A stretch of 35,524 nt of DNA, taken from Oscillospiraceae bacterium (GTDB taxonomy: Bacteria > Bacillota > Clostridia > Oscillospirales > Acutalibacteraceae). The stretch covers positions 1 to 35,524 of the forward strand of contig CACXOM010000017.1 of assembly GCA_902769255.1 (NCBI GenBank). The letters run 5' to 3'. Below are positions 1 through 6,104 of this stretch, piece after piece; position 1 is the first letter of the stretch; every line of letters begins with the position of its first letter. Under the pieces are notes generated by a model. The model did no database searches and had not been told where the DNA came from. It saw nothing but the letters and a program-made list of their open reading frames with translations. The position numbers and the translations under genes are program-made.

Positions 1-126
1 CAAAAAAATAAAAAGTAAATATACTAAATAGCATTTGAAACTCTCAGGTGCTATTTTTTTCATAATAAAAGCTGCTATTACTTCTACAATTGTTAAAAAG
101 ATAAAAATGCAAAACTCAATTAACAT
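1..126 (-). CDS. Small membrane protein, partial (runs off left edge)
   Basis: A reading frame starts with ATG at 126 behind a good ribosome site (AGGTGGAG) and stays open for 42 codons to the window edge, so the C-terminus is missing. The visible part begins MLIEFCIFIFLTIVEVIAAF, a hydrophobic segment, followed by a short charged stretch and a second hydrophobic run, which suggests a small two-span membrane protein. It follows the Cro-like gene on the same strand, and one of the four phage-type operators (148-164) lies just upstream. It is therefore probably the next early gene of the integrated element. I do not recognise the family. Confidence 0.5.
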   Translation of the reverse strand, partial: MLIEFCIFIFLTIVEVIAAFIMKKIAPESFKCYLVYLLFIFL

Positions 127-147
127 TTTTCTCCACCTCGCTTTTTT

Positions 148-164
148 GTTTAGTTTTTCTGAAC
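148..164. promoter_or_regulatory. Repressor operator, copy 1
   Basis: The sequence GTTTAGTTTTTCTGAAC fits the pattern GTTYA-N7-TRAAC shared by four sites in this region. It lies directly after the stop codon of the Cro-like gene and before the ribosome site of the small membrane ORF. Binding by the CI-like or Cro-like protein is inferred. Confidence 0.6.
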
Positions 165-374
165 TTAATAACTAAAAAAATATTCCCCTATTTCATTACT
201 CGAAATATCTAAAATTTCGCAAATCGTAGAAATTTCTGATTGCTTAAACCTTGCCTTGTTATTTAATTTAAGGCTTAACGTTGCAGGGGAATTATTAATT
301 TTGTGTGCTAATGTTTCTTGATTTATCTGCTTTTCTTTCATTTTGCCAAGCAGTTTATTATAATCAAAATGCAT
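165..374 (-). CDS. Cro-like helix-turn-helix regulator
   Basis: This 69-residue protein is almost entirely a helix-turn-helix domain of the phage Cro/XRE type. The turn region (NQETLAHKINNSPATLSLKLNNKARF, described here by its ends N18 to F43) is followed by a segment that packs against it (SEISTICEILDIS). The ATG at 374 is preceded by AAGGTGGTG at ribosome-site distance. A clear promoter (TTGACA-N17-TAATAT, 410-438 on the minus strand) drives it, with operators on both sides. It is divergent from the CI-like repressor, the classical layout of a lysogeny switch, so it probably acts as Cro or as a second repressor. No catalytic function is expected. Confidence 0.8.
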   Translation of the reverse strand: MHFDYNKLLGKMKEKQINQETLAHKINNSPATLSLKLNNKARFKQSEISTICEILDISSNEIGEYFFSY

Positions 375-390
375 ATTTTCACCACCTTTC

Positions 391-407
391 GTTCAATTTT
401 TCTGAAC
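391..407. promoter_or_regulatory. Repressor operator, copy 2
   Basis: This is the best copy, a perfect inverted repeat GTTCA-N7-TGAAC. It lies just downstream of the -10 box of the Cro-like gene, where a bound repressor would block transcription. Confidence 0.7.
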
Positions 408-409
408 TT

Positions 410-438
410 ATATTATCACACAATTTTTTGTTTGTCAA
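410..438 (-). promoter_or_regulatory. Promoter of the Cro-like gene
   Basis: On the minus strand TTGACA (433-438) and TAATAT (410-415) are 17 bp apart. Operators flank the promoter at 391-407 and 446-462. Confidence 0.8.
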
Positions 439-445
439 GTACTTT

Positions 446-462
446 TTTCAATTTTTCTAAAC
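446..462. promoter_or_regulatory. Repressor operator, copy 3
   Basis: TTTCAATTTTTCTAAAC matches the operator pattern with one changed base in each arm. It lies between the two divergent promoters, immediately upstream of the -35 box of the Cro-like gene. Confidence 0.6.
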
Positions 463-487
463 TTTTTTTATTTTTTTAAAAACAAAA

Positions 488-504
488 TATTGATTTTTCT
501 AAAC
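488..504. promoter_or_regulatory. Repressor operator, copy 4
   Basis: TATTGATTTTTCTAAAC keeps the right arm and spacer of the operator but has a weak left arm. It covers the -35 box of the repressor gene, suggesting autoregulation. Confidence 0.5.
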
Positions 505-518
505 TTTTATGTTAATAT
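490..518 (+). promoter_or_regulatory. Promoter of the CI-like repressor
   Basis: TTGATT (490-495) and TAATAT (513-518) are separated by 17 bp. An in-frame ATG at 509 overlaps the -10 box and so cannot be the start. This supports the ATG at 539. Confidence 0.75.
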
Positions 519-538
519 ATAGGTACGAGGTGATTAAT

Positions 539-1204
539 ATGCCAAAAGATAATTGTTCTAATAGAATTAAAGAAGCATTAGAGTTTAGAAATATGAGACA
601 AGCCGAACTTTGTAAACGAACAAATATTCCAAAATCTGCTATGAGTCAATACTTAAGTGGAAAGTTTGAACCAAAACAAGACAGAGTATTTTTAATTGCT
701 CAAGCATTAAATGTTTCAGAGGCGTGGTTAATGGGTTATGATGTACCTATTAATAATGAAAATAAACTCAAATCCCCTAAAACCACAACCGAAACAACTA
801 CCTTTCCTGTTATCGGTGAAATTGCTGCAGGATATGAGCATTTAGCTTATGAAGATTGGTCGGGCGATACTATTGAAATACCAACCTCATATTTAAAAGG
901 CAGACCAAAGAACGACTATTTTGTTTTAGAAGTTAAAGGCGATAGTATGTATCCGCAGTATCAAGAGGGCGACAAAGTTTTAATTCTAAAACAATCCACT
1001 CTTAACCGTTCGGGTGAAATCGGCGCTATAATTTATGACGGTGAATGTGCAACCTTAAAAAAAGTTGAATTTGTTAAAGGCGAAAATTGGCTTGAAATGA
1101 TACCGTTAAACCCCGAATATAAACCTCGCAAAATTGAAGGCTCAGACCTTGAAGAATGTAGAATTATCGGCATACCTAAATTAATCATCAGAGAAGTTGA
1201 GTAA
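539..1204 (+). CDS. CI/LexA-like self-cleaving phage repressor
   Basis: The 221-residue protein has an N-terminal XRE helix-turn-helix (about residues 8-62) and a C-terminal S24 peptidase domain (about 90-215). The autocleavage bond is probably Ala97-Gly98 (in EIAAGY), the nucleophile is Ser136 in KGDSMYP, and the general base is probably Lys174 in ATLKKVE. Proteins of this design hold a prophage silent and cleave themselves when RecA is activated by DNA damage. The start at 539 is chosen because GAGGTG precedes it and the longer frame would begin inside the -10 box. It is divergent from the Cro-like gene and shares its operators. The KilA-N gene follows after 15 bp, probably on the same transcript. 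Confidence 0.9.
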   Translation: MPKDNCSNRIKEALEFRNMRQAELCKRTNIPKSAMSQYLSGKFEPKQDRVFLIAQALNVSEAWLMGYDVPINNENKLKSPKTTTETTTFPVIGEIAAGYEHLAYEDWSGDTIEIPTSYLKGRPKNDYFVLEVKGDSMYPQYQEGDKVLILKQSTLNRSGEIGAIIYDGECATLKKVEFVKGENWLEMIPLNPEYKPRKIEGSDLEECRIIGIPKLIIREVE

Positions 1205-1219
1205 TAAGGAGTATTAAAT

Positions 1220-2092
1220 ATGAGTAAGAATGAATTAAAAAGTGTAATCAAAGCAGGCGATACAGAAATAACTGTAATATCCGATATAAATACAGATGAC
1301 TATATCTCGTTGACCGATATTGCAAGATATAAAAACCCTGAAGAACCTAATATTGTTATCGCAAATTGGATGAGAATAAGAAGCACAATAGAATATTTAG
1401 GACTTTGGGAACAATTAAATAATAAAAACTTTAAACCCATCGAATTCGAGGGGTTTAAAATTCAATCGGGAGCAAACGCATTCACATTATCACCTCAAAA
1501 ATGGATAAAATCGACAAACGCAATTGGATTAAAATCTAAATCCGGCAGATACGGCGGCGGAACTTTTGCACATAAAGATATTGCCTTTGAATTTGCTTCT
1601 TGGATTTCACCAGAATTTAAGCTTTATATTATAAAAGATTATCAGCGTTTAAAACAAGATGAAAGCCATAAGTCATTATTAGACTGGAATGTAAAAAGGC
1701 TTTTATCAAAATCAAATTATAAAATACATACAGATGCAATAAAAAACAATTTAATACCGCCTGCTATTTCAAAAAAGCAAGAAGGATTTATTTACGCAGA
1801 TGAAGCAGATATGTTAAATGTTGCTTTGTTCGGTTTAACTGCTAAAGAATGGCGAACTCAAAACCCTGAATTAAAAGGTAATATGCGAGATTATGCAACC
1901 ATAGAACAATTACTTGTGTTGACAAATCTTGAAAACACCAATGCCGCTTTGATTGAAAATAATATTAGCCAAGAAGAAAGGCTGATTATTCTTAATAGAA
2001 TGGCAATAAAACAATTAAAAATACTCACAAATACTAAAAGCGTTGAAGATTTAAAAAAATTAAGCAGTCAACCCGATTTTTTATTAAACTAA
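1220..2092 (+). CDS. KilA-N domain protein
   Basis: The first ~150 of 290 residues form a KilA-N domain, recognised by SLTDIARYKN, IANWMRIRST, the YLGLWEQLNN stretch, and GRYGGGTFAHKDIAFEFASW followed by SPEFKLYIIKDYQRLK. KilA-N is a DNA-binding fold found in phage antirepressor-like proteins and in large DNA viruses. The C-terminal half contains a further conserved-looking part (DEADMLNVALFGLTAKEWR) seen in KilA-N proteins of Firmicutes. A good AAGGAG site precedes the ATG. It follows the repressor closely and probably modulates the lysogenic state or acts on the host, but the exact role cannot be read from sequence. Confidence 0.85.
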   Translation: MSKNELKSVIKAGDTEITVISDINTDDYISLTDIARYKNPEEPNIVIANWMRIRSTIEYLGLWEQLNNKNFKPIEFEGFKIQSGANAFTLSPQKWIKSTNAIGLKSKSGRYGGGTFAHKDIAFEFASWISPEFKLYIIKDYQRLKQDESHKSLLDWNVKRLLSKSNYKIHTDAIKNNLIPPAISKKQEGFIYADEADMLNVALFGLTAKEWRTQNPELKGNMRDYATIEQLLVLTNLENTNAALIENNISQEERLIILNRMAIKQLKILTNTKSVEDLKKLSSQPDFLLN

Positions 2093-2102
2093 AATAAAAA
2101 AA

Positions 2103-2155
2103 GACCTTCTACCAACTGCAATTGGTAAAAGGTCCTACCGGTAAGGTTGTTACCG
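2103..2155 (+). terminator. Two consecutive hairpins after the KilA-N gene
   Basis: The first hairpin pairs GACCTTCTACCAA (2103-2115) with TTGGTAAAAGGTC (2122-2134), with one mismatch. The second pairs CGGTAA (2139-2144) with TTACCG (2150-2155). No long T-run follows, so this may be a weak terminator or a structured leader before the integrase gene rather than a standard terminator. Confidence 0.4.
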
Positions 2156-2271
2156 ATATACTGTGTTGTCTACACATATATAGTATATCAAACACCTTGC
2201 CTAATTTCAAGTATTTTTTAACCGTATCGAATTTGAGGCGGTTAAAACCTAAAAAGGAAGGTGTTTTTATT

Positions 2272-3279
2272 ATGGCGAAAGCGAAGAAATTACCGTCAGG
2301 CAACTGGAGAGTACAAGCATACGCCACCATTAATGGTTCAGTTGCCAAGAAATCCTTTACCGCTGACACTAAAAAGCAAGCAGAACTCCTTGCTATTGAA
2401 TGGCAAAACGGCAAAAAAACACTATCAGAAGAAAATATAACTCTATCAGAAGCATATAAAAGATATATTGAGAGCAAATCCGAAGTTTTATCGCCTAATA
2501 CCATAAGAGAATATAAAAGAAGTGCTGAAAGAGATTTACAAGATATAATGCAAATCAAACTCAATGATTTAACACTTGAAAAAATCCAAATTTCAATAAA
2601 CAAAGAATCGTTAAACCACTCACCTAAAACAGTAAGAAATATAAACGGTCTATTATCGGCGGTTTTAAAGGTATTCAAACCCGATTTTGTATTAAATACA
2701 TCATTACCTCAAAAAACGAAAAAACCTCTTTATATACCAACCGAGAACGAAATCAAACAAGTTTTGCAAGCAGCCAAAAACACCAATATGGAACTACCGA
2801 TAATGTTAGCTGTTTTCGGACCTTTGCGCCGTAGTGAAATATCTGCATTAACAAAAGACGATATTGACGGATTAAAGGTTACTGTCAATAAATCTCTTGC
2901 AAAGAACGCTGACGGCGAATGGGTTATAAAACCCCCAAAAACTTATGCCGGCTACAGAACAGTAGAAATGCCTCAATTACTAAAACCGTTGCTTGATAAT
3001 GTCGTAGATAAAGTCACACCTTACAAACCGGAAACAATAACAAAAAAGTTTCACAGGCTTTTAAAAGAAAACAATATAAATAATTTCAGATTTCACGATT
3101 TAAGACATTATTGCGTGTCATATCTACATTCAATTAACATTCCGACTAAATACATAATGGCTCGTGGCGGTTGGAGTTCCGAAACAGTAATTAACAATAT
3201 CTACAACCATATGTTGAAAGATAAAAACATAACAATGACCGAAAAAATCAATAACTCTTTTGATGATAATTTTAATTGA
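2272..3279 (+). CDS. int: Tyrosine integrase of the integrated element
   Basis: This 335-residue site-specific recombinase has an N-terminal AP2/arm-binding-like part (residues 1-50, LPSGNWRVQAYATI), a SAM-like core-binding domain (about 55-140) and a C-terminal catalytic domain. Visible catalytic residues are Arg186 (LRRSEI), His275 and Arg278 (HDLRH), Trp301 in the position often taken by His (GGWSS), and the nucleophile Tyr311 (NIYNHML). The start at 2272 is chosen because AAAAAGGAAGGTG lies just upstream, while the longer frame would begin inside the preceding hairpin. A tRNA 3' end lies about 80 bp after its stop, as expected when int borders its attachment site. No excisionase gene is visible between 2092 and 3380. 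Confidence 0.93.
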   Translation: MAKAKKLPSGNWRVQAYATINGSVAKKSFTADTKKQAELLAIEWQNGKKTLSEENITLSEAYKRYIESKSEVLSPNTIREYKRSAERDLQDIMQIKLNDLTLEKIQISINKESLNHSPKTVRNINGLLSAVLKVFKPDFVLNTSLPQKTKKPLYIPTENEIKQVLQAAKNTNMELPIMLAVFGPLRRSEISALTKDDIDGLKVTVNKSLAKNADGEWVIKPPKTYAGYRTVEMPQLLKPLLDNVVDKVTPYKPETITKKFHRLLKENNINNFRFHDLRHYCVSYLHSINIPTKYIMARGGWSSETVINNIYNHMLKDKNITMTEKINNSFDDNFN

Positions 3280-3358
3280 TTTTTCGCAAAAACAACCACG
3301 AAAACAACCACATAAACCCCTAACCCCTTTATTTAAAGGCATTTATAAATCTATGCTT

Positions 3359-3386
3359 GCAGGTTCAAGTCCTGTCGCCTCGACCA
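3359..3386 (+). other. Attachment site: 3' end of a tRNA gene (probably tRNA-Pro)
   Basis: The sequence contains a T-arm (stem GCAGG, loop TTCAAGT, stem CCTGT), a 7-nt acceptor strand CGCCTCG, discriminator A and CCA. No matching 5' acceptor strand (CGAGGCG), D-arm or anticodon arm lies upstream, so this is only the end of a tRNA. Its acceptor and T-arm resemble bacterial tRNA-Pro. Integrases of this family commonly recombine into tRNA 3' ends, leaving a complete tRNA at one junction and a fragment at the other. I infer that this is the fragment side of the element. Confidence 0.75.
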
Positions 3387-3390
3387 TCAA

Positions 3391-3428
3391 AGAAACCTCT
3401 TTTGTCTACCAAGGGAAAAGGGGCTTCT
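3391..3428 (+). terminator. Imperfect hairpin after the tRNA end
   Basis: AGAAACCTCTTTT (from 3391) pairs imperfectly with AAAAGGGGCTTCT (ending 3428). It probably served as the transcription terminator of the original tRNA gene. There is no good T-run, so the call is weak. Confidence 0.35.
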
Positions 3429-3456
3429 TGCATTTTTCGTTTGAAAATGATACAAT
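3428..3456 (+). promoter_or_regulatory. Promoter of the S51 peptidase-like gene
   Basis: TTGCAT (3428-3433) and TACAAT (3451-3456) are 17 bp apart, about 65 bp before the start codon. A small inverted repeat (CTTTTCAA ... TTGAAAAG) follows in the leader. Confidence 0.6.
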
Positions 3457-3520
3457 CTTTTCAAGCAGAAGATTTGAAAAGCCGTGTGCCGGAAAAACAT
3501 TCGGCTTCGGAGGAGAAAGC

Positions 3521-4207
3521 ATGACAAATATCTTATTGGAAGGATATGAAATCAACGCACCGTGGCTGTTTGATTCGCTCAAAGACTACATCAGGCCATT
3601 CCAAAAGGTCGTGATTATTGCATTGGCGTTTCGTGACACCCGTGTGAAAAACCTTGACGATTGGAACGCCTTATACGAGAAGGATCATGGATGCTATTAT
3701 TCCGGCATTGTCGGATCACTTGCCGATTACGGGATACCGGAAAGCCAAATCGAGTTTATCAACTATTTTGCCGATACGCCGGAAACAGCCAATCAGAAGA
3801 TTCGAAATGCCGATATACTATATTTCCCGGGCGGACTGCCGGATCGCATGATGGAGAGGATTCGTGAAATGCAGATTTATGATTCGATTCTGCATCACGA
3901 GGGTATCATTTTGGGTTACAGCGCAGGCGCGGTGATCCAACTGCGCGACTATCACCTTTCTCCGGACAAGGATTATCCGGAGTTTGCGTACTACAGCGGA
4001 TTCCCGTTCATAGATGATTTCTATCTGGAAGTTCATTATGAAGGAACGCCGGAACAGAACGCATCAATCAAACGGATTCTTCGTGAAAAGCATAAGCCTG
4101 TATACGCAACGCATTTTATGAACGGCGCGATCCTTGTTGACAACGGGACTGTCAAATCGATAGGAAAAGTCTCAATATTTGATTGTCAACCCTGCATAAA
4201 CAGATAA
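3521..4207 (+). CDS. S51 (dipeptidase E/cyanophycinase-like) peptidase
   Basis: The 228-residue protein has the class I glutamine-amidotransferase-like fold of peptidase family S51. ADILYFPGG (97-105) precedes the nucleophile elbow GYSAGA with Ser134, and a later VHY supplies a candidate catalytic His. Family members hydrolyse Asp-X dipeptides or cyanophycin, and many clostridial relatives have no known substrate. The start at 3521 is set by GGAGGAG immediately upstream. The longer open frame would run back through the tRNA fragment. The gene is visibly richer in G+C than its neighbours and sits just outside the attachment site, so it may have been acquired separately. A terminator follows at 4274. 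Confidence 0.75.
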   Translation: MTNILLEGYEINAPWLFDSLKDYIRPFQKVVIIALAFRDTRVKNLDDWNALYEKDHGCYYSGIVGSLADYGIPESQIEFINYFADTPETANQKIRNADILYFPGGLPDRMMERIREMQIYDSILHHEGIILGYSAGAVIQLRDYHLSPDKDYPEFAYYSGFPFIDDFYLEVHYEGTPEQNASIKRILREKHKPVYATHFMNGAILVDNGTVKSIGKVSIFDCQPCINR

Positions 4208-4273
4208 ACGATGTACCTTTTAGGCGTTCTTTCTATAGTTTTGTACCTTTTTACCCGTCTTTGCCATTTAAAA

Positions 4274-4297
4274 ACCACCCATCAGGGTGGTTTTTTT
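4274..4297 (+). terminator. Rho-independent terminator
   Basis: ACCACCC (4274-4280) pairs with GGGTGGT, loop ATCA, followed by seven T. It ends the S51 peptidase transcript. Confidence 0.85.
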
Positions 4298-4356
4298 GTA
4301 TGCTTGAGAATCCTTCATATTCGCCTTATTGCAACAGATACTTTCAAAAATTAAGA

Positions 4357-4380
4357 CGCGGATTGCTCCGCGCCTTTTTT
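4357..4380. terminator. Terminator between converging genes
   Basis: CGCGGA and TCCGCG pair around TTGC, with a T-run on the plus strand (4375-4380) and a weaker one on the minus strand. It lies just after the stop of the secreted protein gene on the minus strand. Confidence 0.65.
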
Positions 4381-4384
4381 AAAC

Positions 4385-5974
4385 TTATCTTATTATAATC
4401 TTTACCGTTACGGTTTTAGTCGCTGCTTTGTATCGTGAGTTACCTGCTGCGGTAACCTTGATTTTAACTTTGTAGGTACCTTTCTTCAATCCCTTCTTGA
4501 CGGTGATTTTGCCGTTCTTTGCTACGGTGATTTTCTTGTTGCCCTTTGCCTTTTTGAAGGTTACAGTACCTTTTGCGTTTTTTATTTTAAACGCCTTGGA
4601 TTTTTTAATTATCGTCTTTTTGTTACTGTTAACCTTAACAGTTTTACCCTTTGCATAAATAGTATTTACCTTTTTAACGGGTTTAGGAGGAACGGGAGTC
4701 GCCTTTGCAACCGTAACCTTTACGCAAAAATCAAATGTTCCGCTTTCTCCGTTAGGGAATCTGCAGTAAACATAATAAGTTCCCTCTTTTTTAACCGTCG
4801 GAATTTCGCTTCCGTATGCTTCATCAGGAAGCGAAGCGTCTGCTACTACTGCCTCGTCTGTTACAGTGTCAGGCATATTGCCGAGAGCATATTTAATCTG
4901 CGTTTTATCAATACCCTCCATATCGTAGCCGAGCGTTACAAGCGGATGGGCTGTTCCGTCAGCGGTAAAGTTGTTAGGCAAAAGGAAGAATCGCGGCATA
5001 ATTGTTGACATTATATTTTCTCTTGCCTGTAAAAAAAGTATTCCTTTTTCTCTATAATATTCACCTAACATACTGTCAAAGCGTGACATATCCACCTGCT
5101 CATATTTAAAATGCTCTATCATAAAGTCGCCTCTGAGCTCATTTTTATGATTATTAAGTACGTCGATAAGAATGTTATAATCTACTTTTGCTTCATCGGT
5201 AAAACTTTCAGCAAGAGGAACAAGCTTTTCATAAGCGGAGTCCTTAAGCGCAATAATCGAATAGAATTCCGCAATATAACTGTCAACAAGTGCGTTTGAT
5301 TTTTCAATATCAGCCTGCGTTTTATTCTTTGTCGCCTGAACGCGCTCATAGTAATCGTCAAGCGAATTATATTTATCAAACAAATCCATTCCGTTGCATG
5401 AGATAATCAGCTTCTTCTGATATTTCTCGCCGAAGGCGAGTTCAAGCAAAGCTTTCTGTGCAGTTTTACGGTTTTTGATTTCCATTGCACTTTTTGCGTC
5501 TGAAATTGCGACGTTTGCAGCTGCTGTTATTACATCTAAATCGCGGGCAGTACTTGATGGGTCGCCGAGGGAGGAGCCGAGACCTTCAATAATCTCCAAA
5601 CAATCCGAATTTGCCGCCTCGTCAAGCATATTCATTTTAAGCTTATCCTGCTCAACCTCGCAGATTGCGTCATAGGCATCTCTTGCAATACCGAATGCAG
5701 AATGTACTTTATCAAGCATCAGCCGGCAATCCTTTTCAATTTCTTCACAGCCGTCAAGCTTTGCAGCTATGCGCCGTGCGGATTCAAAATAACCGTAGAT
5801 TTCTCCTGCCTTTTTGCCATGCATTAAATTCAAATAATAATAGTCTGGAGCATCACTGTCGGAATAGTATCCCGGGGTTTCACCGTAATCGGCAGCTTCG
5901 GCGTAGGCGTTAAAAGATGCGCAAACGGAAAGCACCATGACAAGAGATAAAATAGCTGATATAGCTTTTTTCAT
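4385..5974 (-). CDS. Secreted protein with lysine-rich Ig-like tail
   Basis: The 529-residue product starts with a typical signal peptide (MKKAISAILSLVMVLSV, cleavage probably after AYA near residue 24). The middle ~370 residues are mostly helical and of no family I recognise. Around residues 380-425 is a Big-like beta segment (VKKEGTYYVYCRFPNGESG). The last ~95 residues form very basic beta repeats rich in Lys, Val and Thr (AKGKTVKVNSNKKTIIKKSK, then KGTVTFKKAKGNKKITVAKNG), a tail common in secreted proteins of gut clostridia, probably for wall or polyanion association. The start at 5974 is preferred over 5992 because AAAGGA lies upstream and the signal peptide begins there. It has its own promoter and terminator. 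Confidence 0.75.
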   Translation of the reverse strand: MKKAISAILSLVMVLSVCASFNAYAEAADYGETPGYYSDSDAPDYYYLNLMHGKKAGEIYGYFESARRIAAKLDGCEEIEKDCRLMLDKVHSAFGIARDAYDAICEVEQDKLKMNMLDEAANSDCLEIIEGLGSSLGDPSSTARDLDVITAAANVAISDAKSAMEIKNRKTAQKALLELAFGEKYQKKLIISCNGMDLFDKYNSLDDYYERVQATKNKTQADIEKSNALVDSYIAEFYSIIALKDSAYEKLVPLAESFTDEAKVDYNILIDVLNNHKNELRGDFMIEHFKYEQVDMSRFDSMLGEYYREKGILFLQARENIMSTIMPRFFLLPNNFTADGTAHPLVTLGYDMEGIDKTQIKYALGNMPDTVTDEAVVADASLPDEAYGSEIPTVKKEGTYYVYCRFPNGESGTFDFCVKVTVAKATPVPPKPVKKVNTIYAKGKTVKVNSNKKTIIKKSKAFKIKNAKGTVTFKKAKGNKKITVAKNGKITVKKGLKKGTYKVKIKVTAAGNSRYKAATKTVTVKIIIR

Positions 5975-6015
5975 ATTCTCAAATCCTTTCAAAAAATATA
6001 GGTTATACTGATTTT

Positions 6016-6044
6016 AGTATATCACATATATAAGTAATTGTAAA
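6016..6044 (-). promoter_or_regulatory. Promoter of the secreted protein gene
   Basis: On the minus strand TTTACA (6039-6044) and TATACT (6016-6021) are 17 bp apart. Confidence 0.7.
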
Positions 6045-6052
6045 TAAAAAAT

Positions 6053-6078
6053 ACAGCCGAGGTTATCGGCTGTTTTTT
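6053..6078 (-). terminator. Terminator of the nuclease-helicase gene
   Basis: ACAGCCGA (6053-6060) pairs with TCGGCTGT. A-runs on one side and T-runs on the other allow it to work in both directions. It ends the lexA-helicase transcript. Confidence 0.75.
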
Positions 6079-6104
6079 ATGCTTGAAAAGAGGAGTTGAA
6101 ATAA

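Noticed and set aside
2109-2678. 189-codon frame on the minus strand over the integrase gene
   Set aside because: It is antisense to clear integrase coding sequence, lacks a ribosome site and shows no recognisable domain.
5111-5913. Several plus-strand frames of 60-82 codons inside the secreted protein gene
   Set aside because: They are shadows of the coding strand with no ribosome sites or domains.
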